Shown here piece by piece: positions 1 to 12,267 of a DNA stretch of 64,000 nt (the stretch's first letter is position 1; the number at the start of each line of letters is the position of its first letter). The notes under the pieces are model-generated. The model saw only the letters and a list, made by a program, of their open reading frames with translations, had not been told where the DNA came from and did not search any database. The stretch is from Paramyrothecium sp. XJ0827 (Eukaryota > Ascomycota > Sordariomycetes > Hypocreales > Stachybotryaceae). A program made the translations under genes and the position numbers. The stretch is from assembly GCA_020881915.1 (NCBI GenBank), contig JAJFPB010000002.1, positions 3,162,001 through 3,226,000 on the forward strand. Direction: 5' to 3'.

Positions 1-92
1 CTGAAAGTCTCGGCGGTCTTGATTTATCTCTCTGGGCCTCCCCTCTCCGTAAATTGTTGAAGCTTCTTCACGGCATAGTCGACCATGTCAAG

Positions 93-1609
93 ATGACCGA
101 CGAGGCTCAACAACAAGATCAAGAAACAATGTCGCGACGGAAAATGGCGGACCTCTTTGTCACAGCTGTCAACGATGGCTGCACAGCGAGGCTCGGGAGG
201 CTGGCCTTTCCCGGTCGGAAAGCCATCGACACCCCCAACTACACCTCAGTAACATCTCGCGGGGTCGTGCCGCATCTTACACCAGACAACGTCCGCAAGT
301 ACACCTCGATAGGGGCCGAATACATGGCCCTAGAAGACTGTATGAATCCACAGCCAGGCTTGCGTCAAGTGATATCCCTAACAGCATTTTAGTTATCGAG
401 AAAAAGGAGCCCCCCATCTTCAAGACGCCGAGCAGCAACCGCCGGCCGCTCCACAGCTTCACCGCGACACCTCATGATATCATGACGGTGCTGGGCCCAA
501 GGCGCTGCCCTGCTGTCACGGCACCTGCCGGCAACGCGGCCCAGTCCATTGCCATCTTCACGTCAACGGGCTTCTACAACCTCAACGTAAAGGACTACAC
601 CAAGGCTGTCAAGACTTTGCGGCCGGACCTCGTCATTCCCATGGCCGACCTGCCACACTTGAGCTCAAAACCGAACTCAAAGAAGCTTGTTCGCATGGTA
701 GAGCGGACGGAGGAGTGGCTCACCGAGTTCTTCCGACAATTGGACCCCACCGATCTCACCTCTCAGGAGACTGCGGTATTCGCACCAGTACTCCCCGTGG
801 AACACCCCATCCAGTGGGATTATCTTCGACACCTTGCAGAGGACGTCTCGGACGCTATTTCAGGATTGGCGGTTTACGATGTAAATCTGCTTCCCGAGCT
901 CACAAGCTACGGCCCCTTGGCACCATTGCCAAAGATGTCCCTAGACCCGCCCAAATCTCCTCACGAAGTTTTGCGCCAGGTCTCCCTTGGCGTTGATATC
1001 TGCACCTTACCATTTGTAAATGCCGTTTCTGATGCCGGAGTGGCACTTACTCTTGCGTTCCCGGCTCCTGCCGAGGCGGAACGACAACCGCTGGGCGTAG
1101 ACATGTGGTCTCTAGACCACAGCACCTCGCTCAAGCCTCTTGCGGATGGCTGTGAGTGCTACGCTTGCTCGAAGCACCATCGAGCTTACATGCAGCATCT
1201 CCTCAATGCGAAGGAGATGTTGGGCTGGAATCTTCTGCAAATTCACAACCACCACATTATCAGCGAGTTCTTCCGCGGCATCCGCACAACACTCGGCAAG
1301 GGCGTAGATGCATTTGAGCAGGAAGTTAAACGATTCCAAGCTGCTTATGAGGCGGACCTTCCGCAGGGAACCGGACAAAGACCGCGGGCGCGAGGTTACC
1401 ACTTCAAGAGCGAGGTTGCGCAGGAGAAGATCAACAAATCGACGTGGAAGGACTTTGACGGGAAACAGGACCTAGGCCCTGCCGTAGAGCCGTCGTTGGT
1501 GAACGGAACTGTGCGGCAGGTCGTCAGCGATCGTGTGGAAACACCTCTGCAGCCGGACACGGATGGAGAAAGCCTAGCAGCAAAAGGATTTGGAAGCACA
1601 GCTAAATGA
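93..1609 (+). CDS. QTRT2: Queuine tRNA-ribosyltransferase accessory subunit 2
   Basis: Non-catalytic partner of eukaryotic tRNA-guanine transglycosylase, which swaps queuine for guanine at wobble position 34 of GUN-anticodon tRNAs. Two exons (93-339 and 393-1609) give about 487 residues. The intron at 340-392 starts GTATGA, has CCCTAAC as branch site and ends TTTTAG; its removal joins D|F in frame. The family hallmarks are the N-terminal SRGVVPHLTPDN motif and the C-terminal zinc site: Cys-x-Cys-x-x-Cys near residues 336-341 plus a His in the NHH stretch near 367. The start is uncertain: ATG at 93, 129 or 150 are all in frame, and this frame stays open to the left edge, so an upstream exon outside the window is possible. 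AATAAA lies just after the stop at 1615-1620. Assignment to the accessory rather than catalytic subunit rests on recognised overall sequence. Confidence 0.9.
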
Positions 1610-3639
1610 GTAGAAATAAAGATAGAGCGAAGCAAGAAGAAACTGTTGTTGACAAAAAAGGCTGACAAGCGACCTGAAATTGTCTTCCGATCTGGCGTGC
1701 AGCATCCCTCGAATAGCGAACCACATCGATAGTGGTCGAGGGATACACTGCCCACGCGATGATAGGCAGTTAAGCCAACGGAAGTTGCATCTCGCCACGA
1801 GTTGCAAACCGTCATCAACTCTCATGGACTATGGGGAATGATCATACAGACTATATCAAACGAAGACGCTCAAAAGACAACGACGGACGTCCTAGAAGAG
1901 GTAGTGGGACTATAGCTTGCATTCGACGGAGAAAAATGCACTTTTGTGCTCGATAGTGTGACTCTCTAGTATAACGACCTTGTCCTGGGGGACTCATGGC
2001 TGCAGTGGTTGAACGGGGCCCGGAATTCGACACATTCCATGGTCTCCTCTCGAACTATCATGGCATTAAGATGTGAACTTTTGTGTGTATTGGAGAATCA
2101 TGGGAAGGCAAGTCCACGAGAAACATGTATTCAAAAGGAGTAATTCTAGTAAGACCACATTCCCGGAAAATTCAAGTCTTGGAAGGCTGAAGCTACGAAA
2201 GTTGAAGACTAGGGATACATCACGAATAAAAGAATTACCATCTGAACAAGATTTTCACTTACCCGAGAGAGCTATGGAAAGAAATGTCCGCCCGAAGAAC
2301 CGATTGAAAAACGTCCCATAACAATACCGAGTTTACGAAAAGCTATTCAAGAAACCTTCGACACAAGGTTGCTACAGCACAATCAGTGGGCTCACTCGAT
2401 CGACTTGCTTGGTAAAGGAATCACCTACGCCTTGCTAAAGTTGAACATGAACTAGGAAAAAACAGAGGCGTCAGGAAGATTTATCAATAAGAAGTTGCGA
2501 AAAGGGCTTATCAAGTTGTTCCAGTGAACCCATAGGATACTTCGAAATACTTATCATAAACAAAACAGGAAGGAACGAAAGTAGAAAAAAGATTAATTAA
2601 ATCGAGAAGGTCAAATTACAAAGGAAAGTTACCTCCCATCATTGTTAATACCAATTTCTGTTTTCTTTCTTTACAACTTGAACCCCGCTCACGGAGTATG
2701 AGAACAAACGAAAGACTTGGTCGGTATCTCACTAGAATAATCAAAACACACAGTCGAACGACTTGTGGCACCGAAACATCAAAGAAAATAGAATAGCATT
2801 ACACAAGGTAAGATGGAAAGGACAAGAAGAGACCCACAACATCTAGAACCTACTGAAGACTTGGGTTCCACGCATTCCGACGACTGTTCCCATCAACCGT
2901 CATCGGTACCGAACAATTGATCTGTCAGAGCACACGAAATAGGAACTGTTCCAGTCTCTGAAGACGCAGATGACTATGTAAGGAGCCGCTGCTCCCTTTT
3001 ACGAGGGCCCTTCAGAGATTGATTTACAATTACTTCACACACAGCGCTCTTTACTCTGCTTCAGTAATCCGGCCTTTGACGCTCTCGCCATACTAAACTT
3101 TACGTCTTATTCAACTGGCCATTCAGGCGCCTATTGGGTGGTGCACGGCACAACATTCATGTGTTTATCAAGGCATAGAGTATCAAAGCCAACCCCCAAA
3201 AACTCAAAAGCTCAAGCAACTAACCAAGGCTGGCGAAGACGTGTTCACTGGACGATCAGGATAGCTTTCTGCCGGGAATTTGGATTGGCAAACGGTAAGT
3301 AAAAATCCGGCACCATAAAACAGGAACCAACTAATACATGCAAGTCTCTTCACATTTTATCTTATTATATTATATTATTATAATAATAATTGGAATAAAA
3401 TAAACTTCTCTAGATACAATTCAGTTACTTCTTACTTACTAGGCTCTTATAGAATAATTCCAATTATCTTTGATCTTGTTGTATAGTAAGTTGAAGTTTT
3501 GTGGGGACTCTGTTTTTGGCATCGACTGTATTCGAATCAGCAGACGCACGCAGACTAAGTACCTACTGAAAGCAACACCTTTGTCAGGGGTTTGCCAAAA
3601 TTCAATGATACATGAAACTAATTTGATACTTTAAGTTTC
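1610..3639. other. Gene-poor, partly AT-rich intergenic tract
   Basis: No intact gene seen. From about 2050 the base composition becomes visibly richer in A and T than the flanking genes, with a run of TTA/TAA triplets at about 3355-3412. Reading frames are short and without recognisable motifs. A frame from about 2283 to 2456 on the plus strand is open for nearly 60 codons and has mixed amino acid content, so it may be a gene relic, but I cannot name it. No terminal repeats or transposase motifs were seen. Confidence 0.5.
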
Positions 3640-5725
3640 AGCTTTTTCGCAGTGACAAACATTCCAGGGTTCCTTCCATCTTATAGCATTCCCAACCAGA
3701 TTGTTCATGACTATGAGTAGTGCTATCTGCCCTGGCTTCGACTTGCTCTCCACTAGCTTCGGAATCATGCCTTCGAAAACACAAACGGACAGGACGTACA
3801 GGATTTGGGATTTACCAACCCGAGCCTGCACTGTTCTATGGCACGGCATGATGCGTCAACATACTCAAATAGAATTCCACATTCCACTGCAATATTGTGT
3901 TGTCTCGTCATAAAATTTTTGCAGACAGCGAACTCTATCCAGCGAGGCAGATGAGTGACATGAGAGGGTAAAAGGAGATGATTCTGTAGGTTCAAATGGT
4001 TCCTCACGTACACTGGTTCGTGGTGTCCCAGGATGAACACCAATGACCCTTAGGCCTGTGAGCTCTGGCACAGCGTAGATAAGCGTGTAAGGATGCCTTT
4101 GGCGAATAAATTCCAAAGAATCTCGTCTATCGTGATGAGTGTCACACATGACTGTGCCTGCCCGAGCCATTTGAAACTAGCTGCTTGTCAGTTGGCACTT
4201 ACTGGTCGTGATTTATGAAGGAGGTTTGCGAAAGGACGACAAAAAAAAAACTAAAAAAACTGCACATACTAGCAGGCAATCTTGATACGTCCTCCCTGCC
4301 TTTGGGGTTCGAATTTCGAATGCCAAGACCTCGTCATCTCTGGGAAGGGCGTATATACCCAAACAACAGAACCTTGCTGTTGAGTGGGGAGCTGAGCAAG
4401 GGTGGTACTCGCAGTCGGTGCTGCTCTAGTATGGACGTGGATTGCCAGACTGCGACCTGATAATATGAACACCGTTATCCTTATTGTGTCAGACGAACGC
4501 CCCAGATCGAGCGCGAATAGTTGAGAAGGAAAAGACGTAGGACTGCGAATTAGAGAGGGCTCCTCTAACGGTGGAGGATTTGACGTATTCCATATATGGA
4601 ACTTCATCACCGAACCCCCAACCATTTTAAGGCGACCAAGGCCAAACTAATTTCGTCCATCAATGTGACTATAGAGCAAGGAAGTTTGGACAAGGCACAA
4701 CGAACCCAAAAAAGAGCTATAATTCCAGAGCATTCGGCTGCACTGAGCACCGCAAAAGCATATTGCTGCGGACGAAATATGTTCTTCTCGATTGATGGAT
4801 CTCTTTCAAGGCTCAAAAGGCCCACATGGTCCATAGTGAGACGCACGAGGGAATTCTCCGTGGATTCAGCCACTATCGGAGAGGATTGCCTACGACGCCA
4901 GGATTTGACCAGGAGCAGAGGTACAGATAGTGATCCAAAATATTGCTTTGAGGAAAGAAAACGAGCCAATCGGTATGTGATTTCCAGCTGGTACCACATT
5001 ATTCTTTGTGAAACAACATCCCAAATTAAATTGGTGATTTCTGGTGTAAACATAAACTTAGGCGCGGCGCCTTTCTCCATCGCCCATGCCATGACACTAC
5101 TTGTGTCCACCAGAGGGATCAGGTTGAGGGGCTCCAGTCCTTGCCATGGATATTTCGAGCAGGCTGCTCGCCAAAGAATAAAAACCACGGTTTCCAACTG
5201 GCATTCTTGTTTACAAAGCTGGAAACAATCTCGGTGGAAACTTGCTGACTCGCTTGCCTCTGAACAAGTGCGGCATCTGGGGAAGCGACAAGGGAATGTA
5301 TTGTTTCGCACGAAGCAGTGAGGACTAGCCGGGAAGGAGCCCAAGTCCAAAGTGATCAAAACTCCATCATGACTTCGGATGACTTTGCATCATCAGTGAC
5401 ATCGCAGGGTAACTGAGGATTTGGGAAGAATGGTAAGATGCGCGAGAGACTTACTTCCGATGATCTCATCACCGTCACAAAATGGAAAGCCGCAGGCGCC
5501 ACAATGCGGGTGAAGACGAACGTGTCGAAATCTCCCATTGTGGCATTGCGTAGGGGTTGATTGAAGCCCGGCCTGTTTTTTCCTCTGCAAGAGTCTATGA
5601 AATAAATTTCCCAAAGTGAGACAACGATCACGTTCTGATCGCAGCAGTAGCAACATGCTTTCAATCCCTACTCCCGAATGAGGTGGGCGATGACTTGAAC
5701 GCGGCGCAAGGGTTGGAAACGGCAT
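3640..5725 (-). pseudogene. Decayed member of an uncharacterised fungal protein family
   Basis: Pieces of one protein lie in order on the minus strand but in different frames. First comes a cysteine motif HCGACGF with FCDGDEIIG (about 5455-5530), followed by a plausible intron at 5383-5454 (GTAAGT...AAAG) that joins in phase to 4607-5382, where FPRCRTC and ESASFHRDCFQLC occur. The frame then shifts near 4607-4625 at a GGGGG run into 4269-4625 (HTRAAPTA, VWVYTPFPE), then to 3865-4170 (HPYTLIYAVPE, SASLDRV, FYDE), shifts again near 3878-3890 (GILFEY, CRAIEQCRLGL) and again to about 3650-3697 (GWECYKMEGTLE). From memory these blocks occur in this order in one open protein in Fusarium- and Colletotrichum-type fungi, with no known function. 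At least three shifts that no intron explains make a pseudogene likely. No usable ATG lies directly before the cysteine motif; 5725 is the nearest one in frame. Confidence 0.62.
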
Positions 5726-8700
5726 GCGACTATGGCGATACGGTCGATATCATGACAGCAGAGTCCACCCAGGCTCTCAAGGACATAATAAGCAGCAGTG
5801 GCAGCAATCCGCTCTGCTTCCACCAGCGCCAGCACGAGTGACAAAGTGGCATGAACCCTTGAGGAAATTGTGAAGAATGGCTGTGATAAAGAAGCATTTA
5901 AGATCTTGAGCTAGCTTTGGAAGCTGTCCATCGATAGCGAAACATGCAACTTGAATACAAGGCTGAGTGAGTGCGTGCCTTTTCGAGTGACGTGTGATTG
6001 CGGAAGCATCCCCTCAAGTGACGGAGAAGGACAAGCAGAGTGATGAAGCGCTATTAACACCATCTATACTATACCGTCGGAGGTTTCGCGAATCTTGGTC
6101 TTCCTGGATGGACCCAGGGTCTGCATACGACGGGCCACGACGTTTGTCAAGACTTGTCATGCCATAATAGGTACTGTTGAAGGATTGTACTACAAGAATA
6201 CGCACAATCTCAGCGAATCAGATGTTTACCTGTGATTCACCATGCTGCGGCGGGAGATACCTTGACTCGTGCGTCAAGGATCTGCAGTCGGGTGGGTAAA
6301 GACTTGTTAGAATACATTCACACAGACGAGCTCGCCAGCAGCACATCAAGCGCAACGCTGGGTCAACATGGACAAAGTCGGTTGGAAGTACAAAAAGTAT
6401 GGCTCAAAAACGGGTGTTAGTACGGACCTAGAAAAGCCACTTGCGGCGCTTAATGTCTCGCTGCCCACTTGGCAACTTCATCCACAGTAATCCGACCAAT
6501 TCTGCTCCATTTTCAGCAGCGCGGAATCATCGTCATCTCAGTATTAGTTCTGCGCACACATGCCTCGAAGGGGAAATTCTCATGCCCACGTGCTTTCCCA
6601 TCAAGATTTGGCGCAACCCCTGCAGGACAAAGTGCTAGCGTGGAGACGTCGCCTTTCGGTCAGGGGATCGGGAAGGCTAGCAACCAACAGGAGGCTGACC
6701 ATGGACCGGACATTCGCCGCCGTGCATGGCGAAGTGCGATGAAAACAGCTGAATTTAGTTTGATGGAGGCGGGTGGTCGGTACTATTGCTTCACGGACTG
6801 CTCCGAGTGCGGCAAAGCTACTGGCGCATTTTGTGTAGGGGTTGGGTCTATGATGACGATTTATATCAGGTCTGCTCCAACCGTGGATGAGGTACCTGCT
6901 CGTGATTGGGAAGAGAGCTTCCTGGCAAAAGGACTCCAAAATCGAACATCGTTCATGAGGTATTTGCATGCATAGATGGGACGAGCAGCCACATACACAC
7001 ATCAGACTGTGTAAGTGGCCCTTGACTCGACAACGCTTAGGACGATGGAGAGGAGCCACTCATGACATCAATAAGTCAAGACAAACAGTACAGCGGACCA
7101 CCGCACGCGTGAAACTATCGATGCTGGATTGCAGGACCTTCTGGAAATGAGCTCATGTTATTTGCAGATCGTGAAGCGGATCAGCGCAACGCCCGTTGCA
7201 TGGGTGCCGGAGGCAGGTGGTTGTCCACCACAGCACGTCCCTTGCTCAATGTGGGGGAAGCAGATGCAAGATCCTGGTCGCGCCTTGGGAGAGAGATTGG
7301 CCAATCAGGACCCGGATCGGAGACACATGGTCAAACGACGTGCAATTAGGCTCCGGATACAAGCTACGCCCGGACCACGGCAAGCCCCAGAGCGCCGAGC
7401 TTGGCACTAACAACGGACGACTCTCCACGTCCATCAGTAGCTCGTCCAACCAACGTGCCTCACTGACCAACTCGCTTGAGCCGCGCATTGGCTATCCAAG
7501 CAAACGACATCGTTTTCTCGTCCATTCCCTCTAAGCAAGGCATGAGAAGTGGAGAGGAAGAAAAAAAAAACGCTGGGTAAAAGTACTGGGTCTCTTACCC
7601 GCAGCTGGGTCCGCAAACGGGTTTCTTAATTGCGCAGATGAGGAGAGGCAGATGGACGTCTTTTTCTTTTCAGCTCTGCTGTAGAACCCACCTGGACCCT
7701 GTAGTTCGAGGTTGCAGCACATGCCGAGAAGTTGCATTCATGCATCTTGGGTGAATCTGGGGCGATTCTGTTGCTGTGTTGCCCGGTGAGTGAGTAAGTA
7801 AATCCGTGATCAAAACCAGACGCTCACTCCAATCCCGACCTTCCTCGTCTGTAAGCCATCGACACGTGCTTCTGCATTTTATTGTTAGCTCATTTCTTTC
7901 GCCGGACAAAGCCGAGACGAAAAGAAGAAAAAAAAGAGTCTTGAAATGACCGAAGGCCTGGTTGGCTTGGCCGCGCAACGCACACGACAGGACCGTCGCA
8001 CGTGGTGGTCTCGCCGACGATGAAAGGGCCAGTCGGGCTCCCCCATCTCATCGGGCGTGGGCCAGGGTTCTCCCAGTGGGCTGGCACCGGCGCAGGGCTT
8101 GTTAGCGACAAGGCCGGGTGGTCCCTCCTCCCTCCCCACCCACACTCCATCGCGGCGACCAGGGCATGCATACTGTAGTGCCCACTCGGGAACGGCGGCT
8201 CGTCCGGTCTCATTGTCGCGATAGGCAGGACCATGTCTTTTGTCTTGAGCGGAAGAACTGCTCTCTGCAGCAAGCCATCGAGCCGGGGGGGGGAGGAGGG
8301 ACGGACGGACGCCAACCGGCTGTACTGTAACCCTGCGAACGTGGACGGTGGAGCATTCCTGGAGGTACGGACTCGGCAAGTATCGCTACGCGTGCCCACC
8401 TCGACACTCAGCACCTCTTAGTAGGACATACCGATCCTGTACTCTGTACCTTTCTCCGGTTCGGTATTCCGTCTGCAGGGTGCAGCGAGACGGGACCCCG
8501 CATGTACCGTCTCTGGTCATCAGCTCCGCTGCGGCACCGCGACCTGCAGGCACTGCTGCACAACCAGCAGAGGCAAGGCAAAGGCAAAGGTACCTGCCCG
8601 CGTCGTATCCCTGGCGTCCGTTGACGTGAGTGTGGGAAGGGGAAGGGAGCAGAAGGGCTGGACGCGCTATCTTGCGGGCTTCCTATTTGTCAATGGGACG

Positions 8701-8981
8701 GAGCTTCATCCCCATCGCAATCACAGATTCCGTCGCATTCCCACATCCCACATCCCAGCCCAGCCCGGCCCAAGGTACCATATTATCCTGCTCTTACAGC
8801 TCGATGGTGTGTGACGGACGACGGGGTCGCGCAGCTATAAAGCGTTGACAGCCCACACGATGCCTCAATCCCGCCTCCTCTTCCCTCCCTCTCCTCTCCC
8901 TCCCCCTTGCTTCCCTCCTCAGGCACTTGTCTTCTCTGCGGTCCCCTTCAACTTCCCAACCGCAAGGTCACATCCTCCACG
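5726..8981. other. Gene-poor intergenic tract with a possible coding relic
   Basis: No intact gene recognised. On the minus strand, about 5690-5960 reads as a coding-like stretch (for example VEAERIAATAAYYVLESLGG and DIDRIAIVACRF), cut by a stop just upstream of the decayed gene, so it may be a relic of the same or a neighbouring gene. From about 7500 to 8980 the sequence becomes GC-rich with homopolymer runs (poly-A near 7560, poly-G near 8285) and long overlapping open frames on both strands that look like compositional artefacts. The last few hundred bases are the promoter of the alkaline phosphatase gene. Confidence 0.5.
8836..8841 (+). promoter_or_regulatory. TATA box of the alkaline phosphatase gene
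   Basis: TATAAA sits about 140 bp before the ATG and is followed by a long pyrimidine-rich stretch (about 8868-8922), a common arrangement around fungal transcription starts. The function is inferred from position only. Confidence 0.55.
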
Positions 8982-11136
8982 ATGTTTGCCAAGCTCAATG
9001 CCGCTGCCGTCCTGGTAGCGTCGCTCGCGGCCGTCTCGGCCCAGACCTACCAGCGCCTCGGCACATGCCCTACCCTGGGCTGTGTCCTGCCGCCCGACCA
9101 GAGCGAGTTCCTCCCCGGCCAGCTCTTCGACCTCCGTGTCGAGGTCCACGCTCCCGTCAACGGCTCCGAGGCTGCCCACGACGGCAACCCGGACAAGGCC
9201 TTCAAGGTCACCATTGCCAAGGGCGACGACGAGCCCAGGGACTTCGCCAAGGCCTTTGGCATCGACGAGCCCAAGCTCGAGAGCTGGACCTTCTCCTGGT
9301 TCGAGGACCTCTTCGCTGAGGACCAGGGCAAGCCCTCCGTCGTCAACGTCGCCGCCAAGGCCTACCGCAAGCTCGCCCTCTACGAACCCGGCACTTACAC
9401 CGTCACCCTGAGCTACTACGGCGGTGAGACCACAAAGGCCGAGTGGACCGTCCGTCCCATTGCCAACAAGCGCAAGGCCAAGAACGTCATCTTCTTCATT
9501 GGTGATGGCATGACCACCAACATGGTACGTTTCCCTGTCCAATTGCACGGCGCAGTCGCGCGTTGCTGACCAAAGTCACCAGATCACCGCTGCCCGTCTT
9601 CTCGGACACAAGAGCGTCAATGGCAAATACCAGACCCTCATGAAGATGGACGAGTTCCCCATCCTCGGTCACCAGATGACCCACTCTATCGACACTTACA
9701 TCACCGACTCTGCCAACTCCGCCTCGGCCCTGTACACTGGCCACAAGAGCACTGTCAACGCCATGGGGTACGTGTTCGCAATAGCTGCGGCCTCCGATTT
9801 ATGCTAATCCGCGCTCAGTGTCTATGCCGACTCTTCCAAGGACCCCTTTGACGACCCCAAGGTCGAGACCATTGTCGAGATCTTCAAGCGTCTGACTGTA
9901 AGACTCCATATTTCCTCTTCCAATGCTAACAGATCGCGATCTCTAACAACTTGTTTACAGGGCGGTGCCTGGGGTGCTGTTTCCACCGCTTACCTTGCTG
10001 ACGCCACTCCCATTGCCCTGACTGGCCACACTCGTCTCCGCAGCCAGTACGCTGCCCTGATTGACCAGAACCTCAACGGCCTCTCGAACTACAGCTGGAC
10101 CAAGCATGGTGGCCCCGACGTCTTCTTTGGAGGCGGTGCTGAGCAGTTCATTCCCGGTTCTGGCTCTTTCCAGGGCAAGGACTACTACAAGGAGTACGAG
10201 AAGAAGGGCTACAGCATCAGCTGGAACAAGACCTCCCTCGAGGCCCTTGACAACGAGGAGAAGGCTCTTGGTGTTTTCTCTGTCAGCAACTTGCCCGTCT
10301 GGCTCGACCGCCACATCTACACTGAGAATCTGAACAACCTCAAGAACGACCCCAGCGGCAACACCAAGGACGCTCTTGACCTTCCCGGCCTCAAGGACAT
10401 GACCCTCAAGGCTGTCGACATTCTCAACACCCGTGGCGGTGAGAAGGGTTTCTTCCTCATGTCCGAGGCTGCCTCTGTCGACAAGCAGATGCACGCTATG
10501 GACTACGACCGTGCCCTTGGCGACCTTCTTGAGCTTGACGACACCATCCGCGCCACCGTCGATAAGCTCTCTGAGCTTGGCATTCTCGATGAGACCCTGG
10601 TCGTCGTCTCCGCTGACCACGGTCACGGCTTCGACGTCTGGGGCTCCGCCGACACCGAGTACCTTGCTTCTCAGGACGACGACCGCGCCAAGCGCAGAGC
10701 CATTGGCACCTACGAGAAGTCTGGCGAGTCGCAGTACACCAAGAAGAGCGGTTCTCTCAACTACGGCACTGGAGCCAACTTCCCCCAGAACTGGGAGCCC
10801 CGCTACGCCATTGCTGGTGGTGTCGCCGCCGCCCCCGACCACCGCGAGGACTACAAGGTCCACAAGTCTCCCCGAACCGCCGCCACCCGCGTCAACGGCG
10901 AGTACTACGCCAACCCCAAGGACTCTGTTGACGGCTTCGTCGTCAACGGTACCCTGCCTACCAACGAGGCTGTCGGTGTTCATTCGCTGACTGACGTCCC
11001 CATTTACGCCCTGGGTCCCTGCCAGGAGACCTTCAGCGGTACTTTCAACAACATTGACATCTTCTACAAGATTGCCAACTGCCTTGGTCTTGCCCGCGAA
11101 GAGGGTGACGACGGCTGCAAGCCCGTCTCCAAGTAA
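8982..11136 (+). CDS. Secreted alkaline phosphatase
   Basis: Metal-dependent phosphomonoesterase of the alkaline phosphatase superfamily, releasing phosphate from organic esters. Four exons (8982-9524, 9583-9767, 9819-9897, 9961-11136) encode 660 residues; all three introns are GT-AG and phase-consistent. A signal peptide is clear (MFAKLNAAAVLVASLAAVSA), then an N-terminal domain of about 140 residues with a Cys pair, then the catalytic domain. The metal-ligand motif FFIGDGM is at about 171-176, the nucleophilic Ser is in TDSANSASA near 224, and the C-terminal metal-binding ADHGHG is near 487-492. It ends without a membrane anchor that I can see, so export or vacuolar delivery is expected. 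AATAAA at 11222-11227 is a candidate poly(A) signal. The family is certain; phosphate-regulated expression is only a guess. Confidence 0.92.
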
Positions 11137-12267
11137 GGAGGTGCGGCAGAATGTAGAATGAGTTGATGACTGCTTTGTAGTATAGAGAGACGACGGCATG
11201 ACGATTTAGAAAGGGAGAAGCAATAAAAGCGAATCTTCACTTGTATATAAATATTATCTAATATATGCCTATTTGCATACCCGACTGTACCTTCTTGCTT
11301 TCAGTGTCATTTGGGTGTATGTGGTGATTCTTCAGTCTTACAGCAAGCTGGTAGTAGGCCGGCTTTTGGATGGCTTAGGACTCAAGTCTATAGGGGCACT
11401 GTGCTACATGAGTTGAAGCAGATTACCCACGCTATTCATGCAGGATAGTATGATTGCAGCAGTGCAATACATAATATTGCCTAACAGCCACAGAATCACA
11501 GCGAGGAAGTCTTACATGTGAGACAGGGCTAGGATAGCGCAAAAGCTAGATTCAACTATTTCCAGGGTTGCAGTCGATTGCCAACTCCCTTCCTATAGAC
11601 TAATGGGCATAGTTTAGTCCAACCTAAAGGTTCCTGGACTGACTAAAGGGTCCTGGACTGATCCTATAGATGGTTGAAAGAAGGCCAAGCACATGTGAGC
11701 GAACCGACCATGTCAGATATGCAGCGGGGTACCTGATGGTATGAAGATACCGATCCGAAGAAGAAAGAAAACAAAAGGTGCTCCCTCAGTGTCTGTCTTG
11801 CCCGAGCCCCTGCATGGGATGCGGAGATGATAAGAAGGCGCGAAGGAAGCAATCACCTACTCCATGTTGCAAAGCGTTCGAAGCGTCCCGTTTGAGCACA
11901 TGATTTTAGGGCACTTCCTCGAGAGTGCGGGAGAAACCTCGAGTTGGGGCGGTTTCTGTCCGACGCCTCAGCGAACTGGGGTACAAGACTGTCCGCGTCT
12001 TGTTCCAAACGGTTAGCCCATGCTTGCTGTTGCCGGGTTTGAAGAACAGCGAAAGAGAAGGACAAAAGCAAATCACGGTCGGGGGGCTGGTGAGGTCCTT
12101 ATGCCGCAAGCGGCACATTCATATCATTGCTGCTCCGATTCATCATCCTGCAGCATCAGCCGCTGGCGTCGCAGCTCTGCCTCCAGGAGCTGCTCCCGGT
12201 ATTGCTTCTCATCCCTCTGTCGCAGCACAGGGAGCCAATTCTTGATCCAATGGGCCGCTGGAGATCT
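11137..12267. other. Intergenic region between phosphatase and CutC-like gene
   Basis: Holds the 3' regions of two converging genes. No supported gene. A 19-bp tandem duplication lies at 11624-11661. Longer frames at 11925-12245 overlap one another on both strands and show no motif. Confidence 0.5.
11624..11661. repeat. 19-bp tandem duplication
   Basis: CTAAAGGTTCCTGGACTGA is followed directly by a copy with one base changed (T to G at the eighth position). TCCTATAG occurs shortly before (about 11590) and right after (11662) the pair. Function unknown. Confidence 0.75.

Noticed and set aside
3520..3560. TTCGAATC word resembling a tRNA T-loop
   Set aside because: The flanking five bases on each side do not pair, and no acceptor or anticodon arm fits around it. 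The same holds for GGTTCGAATGCC near 61758.
7885..8414. Several overlapping 160-175 codon minus-strand frames
   Set aside because: Frames overlap one another in a GC-rich promoter-like region and lack family motifs; no supported start or introns.
8919..9548. 209-codon minus-strand frame opposite alkaline phosphatase exon 1
   Set aside because: Antisense shadow of a GC-rich coding exon with strong third-position bias; rich in Val, Gly, Leu without motifs.
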